Positions 9,156 to 17,200 of a DNA stretch of 64,000 nucleotides are shown here, piece after piece; the first letter of the stretch is position 1; every line of letters begins with the position of its first letter. The position numbers and the translations under genes were made by a program. The notes beneath the pieces were generated by a model that was given only the letters and a program-made list of their open reading frames with translations, made no database searches and had not been told where the DNA came from. This stretch comes from DASZBX01 sp035943635 (GTDB lineage Bacteria; Actinomycetota; Actinomycetes; Streptomycetales; Catenulisporaceae). Where the stretch lies: assembly GCA_035943635.1 (NCBI GenBank), contig DASZBX010000085.1, positions 62,001 to 126,000 on the forward strand. The letters run 5' to 3'.

Positions 9156-9346
9156 TGTCGGATCGGGCTCCTCGGTGCCCCAGTCGGCCCGGAGCCTGCC
9201 ACACCGGACAGGCCCTATCAACTCCCGGGCTGCGTGCTTTGGGCAGGCTGCTCGCGGTCGGTGTGGGTCGGGTGCGGGAGTTGACAGGACCTGCCCGGCG
9301 TGGCTGTCTTCGTTCCGCCTGGGCCACCGAGGATCCCGATCCGACA
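9156..9346. repeat. Inner hairpin of the left arm
   Basis: Bases 9156-9226 (starting TGTCGGATCGGG, ending TCAACTCCC) are an imperfect inverted copy of 9276-9346, with a 49-base loop. Conserved blocks are TGTCGGATCGGG, CCTCGGTG, CAGG and TCAACTCCC. Confidence 0.75.
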
Positions 9347-9560
9347 CAGCCCCAGCCCTGCGCGGAGTCCGCACAATCCCCTCAACTACCGCAGCAGCCA
9401 GGCGAACCATACAACTGATACGGCGAGCAGCGGTTGCGCTGGACAAGTGCCCGCGCAAGTGCGCTGCTTCGGCACTCTGATACATGCGGCAAACAACAGC
9501 TGACTGCTGCATTGCGGGCCATTCGACACCACAACAATAGCCACGCCATAGCAGACAATA

Positions 9561-9622
9561 GCTACAGCTACAGCTACAGCTACAGCTACAGCTACAGCTA
9601 CAGCTACAGCTACAGCTACAGC
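9561..9622. repeat. Hexanucleotide array (GCTACA)n
   Basis: About ten tandem copies of GCTACA, perfect, in the loop of the large inverted repeat. The copies carry no spacers, so this is not a CRISPR array. Confidence 0.95.
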
Positions 9623-9900
9623 CTGGATACCGCACAGCCGCTCACCAAACAACCGGCGCCGCGCCGCGCAGACCGCAAATTGCTGCCGCTGCCATGACCG
9701 TAGCCATAGCAGGCAGGCCGGCAGGCAGGGGTATCACATCGCCTTCGGTCCGCGCGCCGCACGTACCAGAGCGCCGAAGCAGCGCACTTGCGCGGGCACT
9801 TGTCCAGCGCAACCGCTGCTCGCCGTATCAGCAGTATGGTTTGCTCGGCTGCTGCGGTAGTTGAAGGGGCCTGCGCGACTCTCGCGCAAGGCTGGGGCTG

Positions 9901-10091
9901 TGTCGGATCGGGATCCTCGGTGGCCCAGGCGGTTCGTGGACTGCCGCGCCGGGCAGGTCCTGTCAACTCCCGCACCCAACCCACAACCACCGCGAGCAGA
10001 CCGCCCAAAGTACCTGGCCCGGGAGTTGATAGGGCCTGTCCGGTGTGGCAGGCTCCGGGCCGACTGGGGCGCCGAGGATCCCGATCCGACA
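9901..10091. repeat. Inner hairpin of the right arm
   Basis: Bases 9901-9971 and 10021-10091 form the counterpart of the left inner hairpin, so the same ~71-bp unit occurs four times in alternating orientation across 9156-10091. Confidence 0.75.
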
Positions 10092-10203
10092 CACCCAAAA
10101 AGTAACCCACCACCCAAATAGACTTGTCCATGAGGATCCTTGGGGGTTCCTGGCCCGCCGGAGGCACAGCAGTAGACGTAAGCTGATATGGCGGCGCAAC
10201 CCA

Positions 10204-10417
10204 CACAACACATCGCATCGCACGGGGCACGGCACGGCACCCGCCCCGCCCTGCAAACCATCACGCCACATCGCACCCAAACCCCGCCCCACCCGCAAAC
10301 CACCACCCCCCAACCCACGCAACCCCACCACCCCCCACCCCCGCCGCCACCCGCCCCCACACGTCAACCCCGCCCGCCTGTGCCTCAAAACACGTCCGAC
10401 CAGCACCCGAAGCCAGT
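10204..10417. other. C/A-rich, G/T-poor tract upstream of bioD
   Basis: From about 10240 to 10380 the top strand is almost only C and A, with many CCC and CCCC runs. The opposite strand could form G-quadruplexes. No gene is seen here. Confidence 0.6.
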
Positions 10418-10423
10418 TAGGAT
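10418..10423 (+). promoter_or_regulatory. -10 element of a leaderless promoter for bioD
   Basis: TAGGAT ends 6 nt before the GTG start of bioD, and no Shine-Dalgarno sequence is present. Confidence 0.5.
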
Positions 10424-10429
10424 TTCGGG

Positions 10430-11161
10430 GTGAGTGTTCTCGTGGTCACCGGAACCGGGACGGGCGTAGGCAAGACAGTGGTCACGGCCGCCGTGGCATC
10501 GCTGGCGGCCGCCCGGGGCAGCACCGTGGCGGTGGTCAAACCGGCCCAGACAGGAGTCATCGAAGGAGAGCCAGGCGACCTGGCCGAGGCCGGACGTCTG
10601 GCCGGGGTGACCGATCTGCATGAATACGTCCGCTACGACGACCCCCTCTCCCCCGCCGCCGCCGCGCGGATCAGCGGGCGAGCGCCGCTGGACCTGGCCG
10701 ACGCAGCCAAACGCATCCGCGACCTGGCCGAAACGCGCCGCCTGGTCCTGGTCGAAGGCGCCGGAGGCCTGCTGGTCCGGTTCGACGAGGACGGCGCCAC
10801 ATTGGCGGACCTGGCCCACGACCTGCACGCGCCGGTGCTGGTCGTAGCCGACCCGGCGCTCGGTACGTTGAACCAGACCGCCCTGACACTGGAGGCGATG
10901 GCCCGGCGCGGGCTGGAGCCGGCCGGGGTGGTGCTCGGCAGTTGGCCGCAGGAACCGGACCTGGCCATGCGCTGCAACATCCGCGATCTGGAGACCCTCG
11001 CCGCCAGGCCGCTCGCCGGGGCGCTGCGGGCCGGGGCCGGGGCCCTGGATCCGGCGGAGTTCCTGCTCACCGCGCGGGCCGGTCTCGGCCCGGCGCTCGG
11101 CGGCGTCTTCGACGCCGCCGCGTTCCGCGACGAATTCAAGCCCACAGGAAGAGCCACATGA
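10430..11161 (+). CDS. bioD: Dethiobiotin synthetase
   Basis: Closes the ureido ring of dethiobiotin from DAPA, CO2 and ATP, the second-last step of biotin synthesis. The 243-residue protein starts with the P-loop VVTGTGTGVGKT, followed by VVKPAQTG and VLVEGAGGLLV, both typical of BioD. GTG 10430 fits the leaderless promoter just upstream and puts the P-loop at the very N-terminus as usual. The stop TGA overlaps the ATG of bioB by 4 bases (ATGA), so the two genes form an operon. No bioA or bioF is in the window. Confidence 0.93.
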   Translation: MSVLVVTGTGTGVGKTVVTAAVASLAAARGSTVAVVKPAQTGVIEGEPGDLAEAGRLAGVTDLHEYVRYDDPLSPAAAARISGRAPLDLADAAKRIRDLAETRRLVLVEGAGGLLVRFDEDGATLADLAHDLHAPVLVVADPALGTLNQTALTLEAMARRGLEPAGVVLGSWPQEPDLAMRCNIRDLETLAARPLAGALRAGAGALDPAEFLLTARAGLGPALGGVFDAAAFRDEFKPTGRAT

Positions 11162-12345
11162 GCATCGACACCGCCGATCAGGCCCAGGCCGAGTCCAGTC
11201 CGTCCGTCGCCCCCGCCGCGAACCCGGCCGTGGGCGCACCCGCGGGCCACACCGGCACCGGCACCGGCACCGGCACCGGCACCGGCACCGGCACCGGCAC
11301 CGGCACCGACGCAGCAGGCCTGCCCGCCGCAGGCACCCTGGCGCAGCCAACCGAAGACGTCCTGGAAGTGGCACGAAAGAAAGTGCTGGCCGAAGGCCGA
11401 GGCCTGAACCGGGACGAAGTCCTGGCAGTCCTGAACCTGCCGGACGAGCGCCTGGAAGAACTGCTGGCATTGGCCCACGAAGTGCGCCAGCAGTGGTGCG
11501 GCCCGGAGGTGGAAGTCGAAGGAATCGTGTCGGTCAAGACGGGCGGATGCCCGGAAGACTGCCACTTCTGCTCCCAGTCGGGCCTGTTCCCGACCCCGGT
11601 GCGTGCGGCGTGGCTGGACATCCCGTCGCTCGTGGAAGCCGCGGTAGAAACAGCGGCGACCGGCGCGAGCGAGTTCTGCATCGTGGCGGCGGTCCGCGGC
11701 CCGGACAAGCGCCTGATGGACCAGATGCGCGAGGGCGTGGCAGCGATCAAGGCCGCGGTGGACATCAACGTCGCCGCCTCGCTCGGGATGCTCACGCAGG
11801 AGCAGGTGGACGACCTCGCGGCGATGGGCGTACACCGCTACAACCACAACCTGGAGACCGCGCGCTCCTACTTCCCGAGCGTGGTCACCACGCACACGTG
11901 GGAGGAGCGTTGGGACACGCTGCGGATGGTGCGGGACGCGGGCATGGAGGTGTGCTGCGGCGGCATCGTCGGGATGGGCGAGACCGTGGAGCAGCGGGCC
12001 GAGTTCGCCGCCGAGCTGGCCGAGCTCGAACCGCACGAGGTCCCGCTGAACTTCCTCAACCCGCGCCCGGGCACCCCGTTCGGCGACCGGGAGCCGCTGG
12101 CCGGGCGGGACGCGCTGCGCACGATCGCGGCGTTCCGGCTGGCGCTGCCGAAGACCGTGCTGCGGTACGCGGGCGGCCGGGAGATCACGCTCGGCGACCT
12201 GGGCACGGAACAGGGCCTGCTGGGCGGGATCAACGCGGTCATCGTCGGGAACTACCTGACCACGCTCGGCCGCCCGGCCACCGCGGACCTGGAGCTGCTG
12301 GAGCGCCTGGAAATGCCGGTCAAGGCGCTCGGCGCGACGCTCTGA
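11158..12345 (+). CDS. bioB: Biotin synthase, with an unusual Thr-Gly repeat N-terminus
   Basis: Radical SAM enzyme that inserts sulfur into dethiobiotin. The 395-residue protein carries the 4Fe-4S motif CPEDCHFC, the SAM/dethiobiotin motifs YNHNLET and GGIVGMGET, and the C-terminal block LNFLNPRPGTPF. ATG 11158 overlaps the bioD stop. Oddly, about 60 extra residues precede the conserved domain: a disordered Pro/Ala/Ser stretch and nine Thr-Gly pairs encoded by nine ACCGGC hexamers (11251-11304). An internal start after the repeat is conceivable, but the ATGA coupling supports the long form. Actinobacterial BioBs need the small partner BsaP; a BsaP-like gene is at 17197. Confidence 0.92.
   Translation: MSIDTADQAQAESSPSVAPAANPAVGAPAGHTGTGTGTGTGTGTGTGTGTDAAGLPAAGTLAQPTEDVLEVARKKVLAEGRGLNRDEVLAVLNLPDERLEELLALAHEVRQQWCGPEVEVEGIVSVKTGGCPEDCHFCSQSGLFPTPVRAAWLDIPSLVEAAVETAATGASEFCIVAAVRGPDKRLMDQMREGVAAIKAAVDINVAASLGMLTQEQVDDLAAMGVHRYNHNLETARSYFPSVVTTHTWEERWDTLRMVRDAGMEVCCGGIVGMGETVEQRAEFAAELAELEPHEVPLNFLNPRPGTPFGDREPLAGRDALRTIAAFRLALPKTVLRYAGGREITLGDLGTEQGLLGGINAVIVGNYLTTLGRPATADLELLERLEMPVKALGATL
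11251..11304 (+). repeat. In-frame hexanucleotide array (ACCGGC)9 in bioB
   Basis: Nine perfect copies of ACCGGC encode nine Thr-Gly pairs. Units of 6 bp keep the frame whatever the copy number, so length variation between strains would be tolerated. Confidence 0.95.
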
Positions 12346-12357
12346 GGCAACGCCGCC

Positions 12358-12401
12358 AGTGCTGTGGCCGGGAACGTTTGCCCCTTCCCGGCCACAGCAC
12401 T
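12358..12401. terminator. Bidirectional terminator between bioB and the GH20 gene
   Basis: A perfect 17-bp stem (AGTGCTGTGGCCGGGAA and its complement) with a 10-base loop lies between two convergent genes; its right end overlaps the GH20 stop codon. There is no long T-run. Confidence 0.75.
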
Positions 12402-14040
12402 AGCGGGACTGCTCCCAAGGCACCTGGATGGACTTGTAGTAGTTGATCCCGAGAGCAGCCCACAGCGGCGCCTGCGCGCCCAGCCGGACCGAGAAGCCGA
12501 CCCAGTCATGGGTGGACTGCGGAGACCAGCCGATCTCGGCGATGGCGGGCAGGCGCGGGAAGGCCATGTACTCCAGGTCGCTCATCGTGCTCAGCGTCTC
12601 GGTCCACAGCGGCGCCTCGACCCCCGTCACGGCGTTCGCCTTGAGCCCCGGGACGACGGTCGTCGGGTCCCAGTCGTAGGCGTTGCGGACCTCCACATAG
12701 CCGGCCCAGTGCAGGCCGAGCGGCAGCCCCGGCACGTACATCTGATCGAGGTAGGCGTGGTCGGCCGGCGCCAGGATGACCGGCTGGCCCTTGGCCGTCG
12801 CGGCGAAGTAGTTCTGGTCGGCGGGTTGGCTCGGCAGGTGCCAGTACTCCAGAACCGTCTTCGCGTCGAGCGGGGCGTCGGCGATCGCGTCCCAGCCGAT
12901 CGGGGTCTTGCCCGCGGCGAGCACGTCGTCCTGGGCTTGGCCGATCACGGCTGAGTAGGTCGCCGGCGGGGTCTTGGCTGCCTCGTCGCCGCCGATCTGC
13001 AGGTACGGGCCGGGCGTGAGCGCGACGAGCTGGCTGATCACGTCGCTGACGAACTGCTTGGTCGGCGCGCCGTCGCACAGGGTGCTGGCTGTGCCGCCGG
13101 TCGACGTCTGCACCGGCGGGGCGGTGGCCAGGCAGCCGAGTTGCGGGTACGCGGCCAGCGCGGCCTCGACGTGGCTGGGCATGTCGATCTCGGGCACGAT
13201 GGTGACGTACCTCGATTGGGCGTACGCGACGATCGCCTTGTAGTCCGCCTGGGTGAAGTACCCGCCCGGAGAACCATCAGCGCCGGTGGCCCCGCCGACG
13301 GTGGTCAGCTGGGGCCAGCCGTTGATCGCGATCCGCCAGCCCTGGTCGTCGGACAGATGCAGGTGCAGGTAGTCGACCTTGTACAGCGAGATCTCGTCGA
13401 TGTACCGCTCGACGTCGGCCACCGAGAAGAAGTGCCGGGCCACGTCCAGCATCGCCCCGCGGTAGGCGTAGCGCGGGTAGTCGAGGACGTGGCCGCCGGG
13501 GACGGGCCACGGGCCGGGTTGGACCGTGGTCCGCGCGCTCGCGGCGGGCAGGAGCTGGCGCAGGGTCTGGACTCCGGCGAACAGGCCGGCGGGCTGCTGG
13601 GCCCGGATCGTGACGCCGGTCGACGTGACGTCGAGCTCGTATCCCTGCGCGCCGACCGTCGCAGGGGCACCGGCGAGCAGAAGGCTGATTCCGGAATCGG
13701 CCGCGGAACCGGAACCGCCGGCATCCGGCTCAGGAGCAGAACGCACCGGCAGCGCATACCCGGTCGACGGCCGGAGCAGCCCGGCCAGGTACCCGCCGAC
13801 CTGTGCGGCGGCGGCCGACCCGGGCTGGGTCAGGACGGCCGTACCGGAGGTGATGGTGTAGGAAACCCCGGCCGAAGGTTTGACCAATACCGGCTCCGGG
13901 ACGATCTGCGCCGCCATCCGGACCGGCGCGGCCGAGACCGCCGGGACGGGCTGGGCCGGAGCCGCGCAGCCCGTCGCGACAAGCGCAGACGCTGCGATTC
14001 CGAGCGATCCGAGCCGCCGGAAACCCTGCCGTGGAGCCAC
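12400..14040 (-). CDS. Secreted GH20 beta-N-acetylhexosaminidase lipoprotein
   Basis: Extracellular exo-hexosaminidase that would release GlcNAc from chitin oligomers. GTG 14040 was chosen because GGGGA lies 6 bases upstream and the product begins with a twin-Arg-free lipoprotein signal ending SALVATGC (lipidated Cys about residue 25); a longer reading adds 93 residues of nonsense. The N-terminal domain 2 is followed by the TIM barrel with HLHLSDDQGWR, EIDMPSHVEAAL and the catalytic pair in IGGDEA. The length of 546 residues is normal. A dre box 26 bp upstream of the start ties it to DasR. It converges on bioB, with a shared terminator. Confidence 0.9.
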   Translation of the reverse strand: MAPRQGFRRLGSLGIAASALVATGCAAPAQPVPAVSAAPVRMAAQIVPEPVLVKPSAGVSYTITSGTAVLTQPGSAAAAQVGGYLAGLLRPSTGYALPVRSAPEPDAGGSGSAADSGISLLLAGAPATVGAQGYELDVTSTGVTIRAQQPAGLFAGVQTLRQLLPAASARTTVQPGPWPVPGGHVLDYPRYAYRGAMLDVARHFFSVADVERYIDEISLYKVDYLHLHLSDDQGWRIAINGWPQLTTVGGATGADGSPGGYFTQADYKAIVAYAQSRYVTIVPEIDMPSHVEAALAAYPQLGCLATAPPVQTSTGGTASTLCDGAPTKQFVSDVISQLVALTPGPYLQIGGDEAAKTPPATYSAVIGQAQDDVLAAGKTPIGWDAIADAPLDAKTVLEYWHLPSQPADQNYFAATAKGQPVILAPADHAYLDQMYVPGLPLGLHWAGYVEVRNAYDWDPTTVVPGLKANAVTGVEAPLWTETLSTMSDLEYMAFPRLPAIAEIGWSPQSTHDWVGFSVRLGAQAPLWAALGINYYKSIQVPWEQSR

Positions 14041-14065
14041 TGTCGTCCCCGTTCCCGACCCCCTG

Positions 14066-14081
14066 AGAGGTCTAGACCATT
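14066..14081. promoter_or_regulatory. dre operator before the GH20 gene
   Basis: AGAGGTCTAGACCATT contains the full GGTCTAGACC core of the DasR box. It lies between the GH20 gene (start 14040) and the divergent SemiSWEET gene, so it may affect both. Confidence 0.75.
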
Positions 14082-14185
14082 CCCCGCGGCGATCGCCCCG
14101 CCCGCAAAGCCGGGGTAAAAACAGCAGATAGAATATGAGTGCACAAGCTAACGCTGACAACGCATCCGTTGGGGGACACGCAAGG

Positions 14186-14455
14186 ATGTCTGACGCTACA
14201 TTCATCGGCCTGCTCGCAGGCGCACTGACCACCTTCTCCTGGCTGCCGCAGGTGTTCCGGGCCTTCAAGACCCGGTCCACCGAGGACTTCGCCTGGAGCT
14301 GGTTCGCCATGTTCGGCACCGGGGTCGGGGTCTGGCTGGTCTACGGCTTCATCGCCGCGGCGCCGGCCGTGGTCGCGGCCAACGGGCTGACCCTGGCCCT
14401 CGTGCTCGGCCTGGCCGGGCTCAAGGTGCGCGACCAGGCCACCGCGCACCACTGA
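14186..14455 (+). CDS. SemiSWEET-type sugar transporter (PQ-loop protein)
   Basis: Small membrane protein of the MtN3/SWEET family, which dimerises to carry sugars. The 89-residue product has three membrane helices: IGLLAGALTTFSWLPQVF with the PQ motif, FAWSWFAMFGTGVGVWLVYGF, and a third around LTLALVLGLAGL. This is the size and order of SemiSWEETs. ATG 14186 was preferred over ATG 14135: GGGGG lies about 9 bases upstream, and the extra 17 residues are unlike the family. It diverges from the GH20 gene with a dre box between, which suggests a role in amino-sugar or sugar uptake, though its substrate cannot be read. Confidence 0.85.
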   Translation: MSDATFIGLLAGALTTFSWLPQVFRAFKTRSTEDFAWSWFAMFGTGVGVWLVYGFIAAAPAVVAANGLTLALVLGLAGLKVRDQATAHH

Positions 14456-14624
14456 CCACCACCCACACCTCGCGACCCGCCGCAAGCCTACGGGTGATCA
14501 CCGGCCCGCCGTCGATCACCGTGACCGAACCGTAATGCTCCGGACTGTAACCAGCTGATAACTTTTTGCTATAAACCTCCGAGAAGGCGTCGCCGACGAC
14601 GCCGACCACGATACGGAGGCCACC

Positions 14625-14957
14625 GTGGAATCCACCCCCAGCCCGGCCGCGCCGGGCTCCCCGCCACCCGAACCGCCCGCCGCCGGGCCGACCGCCGCCG
14701 TCGCCGAGTCGCCCGGCTCCCCGGGGATCCTGAGCCCGCTGCGCATCGTCGCCGCCGTGTGCGTCCTGGTACCGATCATCGCAGTGCTCTGGGTGCCCTG
14801 GTTCAACCGGCTCACCCCGCGGGTGCTCGGATTCCCGTTCTTCTACTGGTACCAGCTCATGTGGGTCGTGCTGACCGCGATAGCCATGATCGTGGCCTTC
14901 CACGCGGTCCGCCGAGACGAGGCCGCCCGCCGCGGCCGGGCCGGAGCGGGCCGATGA
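14625..14957 (+). CDS. DUF3311 small membrane subunit of a symporter pair
   Basis: This 110-residue protein has a Pro/Ala-rich cytoplasmic N-terminus and two membrane helices (IVAAVCVLVPIIAVLWVPWF and YQLMWVVLTAIAMIVAF). DUF3311 proteins of this shape sit directly before a sodium:solute symporter in many actinomycetes, as here, and are thought to be an accessory subunit. GTG 14625 has ACGGAGG 5 bases upstream. The stop overlaps the symporter ATG by 4 bases, so the two are co-translated. Confidence 0.82.
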   Translation: MESTPSPAAPGSPPPEPPAAGPTAAVAESPGSPGILSPLRIVAAVCVLVPIIAVLWVPWFNRLTPRVLGFPFFYWYQLMWVVLTAIAMIVAFHAVRRDEAARRGRAGAGR

Positions 14958-16654
14958 GCACCCTGGCGAACGCGGCCGCGAGCAGCCCGCAGGCCGCCCA
15001 CACCATCATGAACAAGGGCGTCAACGGGGTCGAACTCGGCGTCCTGCTGTTCTTCTTCGTCCTGGTCACCGTGATCGGCTTCGTCGCGGCGCGCTGGCGC
15101 AGGTCCGGCGACCACCGGCACATCCACGAGTGGGGCCTCGGCGGCCGGTCCTTCGGCGGGTTCGTCACCTGGTTCCTGCTCGGCGGCGACCTGTACACCG
15201 CCTACACCTTCGTCGCCGTGCCGGCCGCGCTGTTCGGGGCGGGCGCGCTGAGCTTCTTCGCCGTGCCCTACACCATCATGGTCTGGCCGCTGGTCTTCGT
15301 CTTCCTGCCCCGGCTGTGGTCGGTGGCCCGCAAGCACGACTTCGTCACCCCGGCCGACTTCGTCAAGGGACGGCACGGTTCGCGCTCGCTCGCCCTGGCC
15401 GTGGCCGTCACCGGGATCGTGGCGACGATGCCGTACGTGGCGCTGCAACTGGTCGGGATCCAGGCCTGCCTGAACGTGATCGGCCTGAGCAACGGCAAGT
15501 CGACCTTCTCCAAGGACCTCCCGCTCTTCATCGCCTTCGCCGTGCTGGCCGCCTACACCTTCGTCTCCGGGCTGCGCGCCCCGGCGCTGATCGCGTTCGT
15601 CAAGGACATCCTGATCTACCTGACCATCGCCGTCGCGATCTTCTACATCCCGACCCGGATCGGCGGCGGCTGGACGCACATCTTCGACGCCACCCAGGCG
15701 AAGCTGACCACCCCGAACCCGGCCACGGGCAAGCCGGCCGGCAGCATCCTGCTGGCCAAGGGCAACGCCGTCCCGTACGCCACGCTCGCGATCGGCTCGG
15801 CGATGGCGCTGTTCATGTACCCGCACGCGCAGATCTCGGTCTTCGCGACCCGCAGCCGCAACACCGTGCGCCGCAACGTGGCCGCGCTGACCGCCTACTC
15901 GCTGATGCTCGGCTTCATCGCCCTGCTCGGGTACATGGCCGTGGCTGCGGGCTTCACCGCCAAGTCGCTCAACGGCAACGCCCAGAACGCGGTCCCGGCG
16001 CTGTTCAACTACGAGTTCCCGTCCTGGTTCGCCGGGGTGGCCTTCTCCGCGATCGCGATCGGCGCGCTGGTCCCGGCGGCGATCATGTCGATCGCGGCGG
16101 CGAACCTGTTCACCCGCAACGTGTGGGTCGAGTACGTGCGCCCGAACGCGACCCCGCAGCAGCAGACCACGGTGTCCCAGTGGGTCTCGCTGCTGGTGAA
16201 GTTCGGCGCGCTGGCGTTCGTGCTCGGCCTGGACGCGACCAGCGCGATCAACTTCCAGCTGCTCGGCGGCGTGCTGATCCTGCAGACCTTCCCGGCGATC
16301 GTGTTCGGGCTCTACACCCGCTACTTCCACCGCTGGGCGCTGCTGCTCGGCTGGGCCGCCGGGATCGGCTACGGCGCGGTGCTGGCCTGGCAGCAGTCCT
16401 CGCCGACCCAGCACCACTTCGCAGCGCAGACCGCGCTGATCCCGGGCACCCAGACCAAGGCCTACATCGCGGTGATCGCGCTCGTGCTCAACCTCGTGGT
16501 CACGGTCGTCGCGAACGTCGCGGTCAAGCTGCTCAAGGCGCCGGCCGGGGTGGACGTGACCGAACCGTCCGACTACCTGCACGACCCGGACCCCGCGCAG
16601 GTGGACCCGACCCCGGCGGCCGCGCTCCTGCACGACCCCGAGCCGACCGCCTGA
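14954..16654 (+). CDS. Sodium:solute symporter (SSS family, MctP-like)
   Basis: Cytoplasmic-membrane symporter of 566 residues with about 13 helices. The conserved regions GGRSFGGFVTWFLLGGDLYTAYTF (split in the protein), the helix with FVTPADFVKGRHGS and the core SAMALFMYPHAQ are typical of the MctP/monocarboxylate branch. The C-terminal tail is acidic and cytoplasmic. ATG 14954 overlaps the DUF3311 stop (ATGA). The likely substrates are short monocarboxylates (acetate, pyruvate, lactate), judged from the family only; the sequence does not show the substrate. Confidence 0.87.
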   Translation: MSTLANAAASSPQAAHTIMNKGVNGVELGVLLFFFVLVTVIGFVAARWRRSGDHRHIHEWGLGGRSFGGFVTWFLLGGDLYTAYTFVAVPAALFGAGALSFFAVPYTIMVWPLVFVFLPRLWSVARKHDFVTPADFVKGRHGSRSLALAVAVTGIVATMPYVALQLVGIQACLNVIGLSNGKSTFSKDLPLFIAFAVLAAYTFVSGLRAPALIAFVKDILIYLTIAVAIFYIPTRIGGGWTHIFDATQAKLTTPNPATGKPAGSILLAKGNAVPYATLAIGSAMALFMYPHAQISVFATRSRNTVRRNVAALTAYSLMLGFIALLGYMAVAAGFTAKSLNGNAQNAVPALFNYEFPSWFAGVAFSAIAIGALVPAAIMSIAAANLFTRNVWVEYVRPNATPQQQTTVSQWVSLLVKFGALAFVLGLDATSAINFQLLGGVLILQTFPAIVFGLYTRYFHRWALLLGWAAGIGYGAVLAWQQSSPTQHHFAAQTALIPGTQTKAYIAVIALVLNLVVTVVANVAVKLLKAPAGVDVTEPSDYLHDPDPAQVDPTPAAALLHDPEPTA

Positions 16655-16690
16655 TCCCGGCGCCCGCGCTCCCGGCCGCGGCCGCAGTGG

Positions 16691-16696
16691 CACAAT
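16691..16696 (+). promoter_or_regulatory. -10 element of a leaderless promoter
   Basis: CACAAT ends 6 nt before ATG 16703. It lacks the consensus T but has the same spacing as the other leaderless genes of the window. Confidence 0.4.
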
Positions 16697-16702
16697 GTGC
16701 GC

Positions 16703-17200
16703 ATGGACGTCGTGGTGCGCGAGGCGCGAGAAGCGGAACTGGGCGAGATCAGCGAGATGACCGTCGAGGTCTTCGCGACCGAGAGCCTGGTCAGCCCGGA
16801 ATACCTGGAGACGCTGCGCGACGCCCGCGCGCGCTGGACCGCGCCGGAGACGATCCTGCTGGTCGCGCTGGACGACGGGACGGACGGCCTGCTCGGCACG
16901 GTCGTCTACGCCCGGCCCGGCTCGCCGTTGCAGGACCTCGCGTCCGGGGCCGAGGCCGAGTTCCGGATGCTGGCGGTCACGCCCGCCGCACGCGGCCGCG
17001 GGGTCGGCGAGACGCTGGTGCAGGCGTGCATCGCCCAGGCGAAGCGGGACGAGCTGCCGCGGATCGTGCTGTCGACCGGCCCGGAGATGACGGCCGCGCA
17101 CCGGCTGTACGAGCGGATGGGCTTCCGCCGCGCGACCGAGCGGGACTGGAGCCCGAGTCCGGAGATCGAGCTGTACGCGTACGTGATGGATTTCCAGTGA
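16703..17200 (+). CDS. GNAT family N-acetyltransferase
   Basis: This 165-residue acetyl-CoA-dependent acyltransferase has the acetyl-CoA motif A as FRMLAVTPAARGRGVGETLV and motif B as AHRLYERMGFRRA. ATG 16703 was chosen over the ATG/GTG six bases upstream because a leaderless -10 box precedes it and the domain starts at once. Its stop overlaps the GTG of the next small gene (GTGA), so the two are coupled. The substrate is unknown. Confidence 0.85.
   Translation: MDVVVREAREAELGEISEMTVEVFATESLVSPEYLETLRDARARWTAPETILLVALDDGTDGLLGTVVYARPGSPLQDLASGAEAEFRMLAVTPAARGRGVGETLVQACIAQAKRDELPRIVLSTGPEMTAAHRLYERMGFRRATERDWSPSPEIELYAYVMDFQ

Larger units (their letters stand above)
9044..10203. repeat. Large nested inverted repeat, arms about 447 bp
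   Basis: Bases 9044-9490 recur in inverted orientation at 9756-10203, with a 265-bp loop between. The outer 124 bases (9044-9167 against 10080-10203) are identical without a break; the rest is diverged but alignable with very few length changes. Each arm contains a smaller inverted repeat of its own. Substitutions between arms change the encoded residues freely in the conserved frame (for example APRCP against DPRRP), so a protein is unlikely. No transposase is present. It could be two opposite copies of a MITE-like element, or a DNA or RNA structure in its own right. Confidence 0.8.

Noticed and set aside
9080..9418. Open frame of 112 residues in the left arm of the large inverted repeat, with a partner in the right arm
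   Set aside because: Differences between the arms change residues freely, there is no ribosome site or known domain, and the region is better explained as a repeat.
9561..9622. Tandem hexamers as a CRISPR-like array
   Set aside because: The units are contiguous without spacers and no cas gene is near; it is a simple microsatellite.
14135..14185. Upstream ATG for the SemiSWEET gene
   Set aside because: A TAGAAT box directly abuts this ATG, so transcription would begin after it, and the extra residues do not resemble the family.
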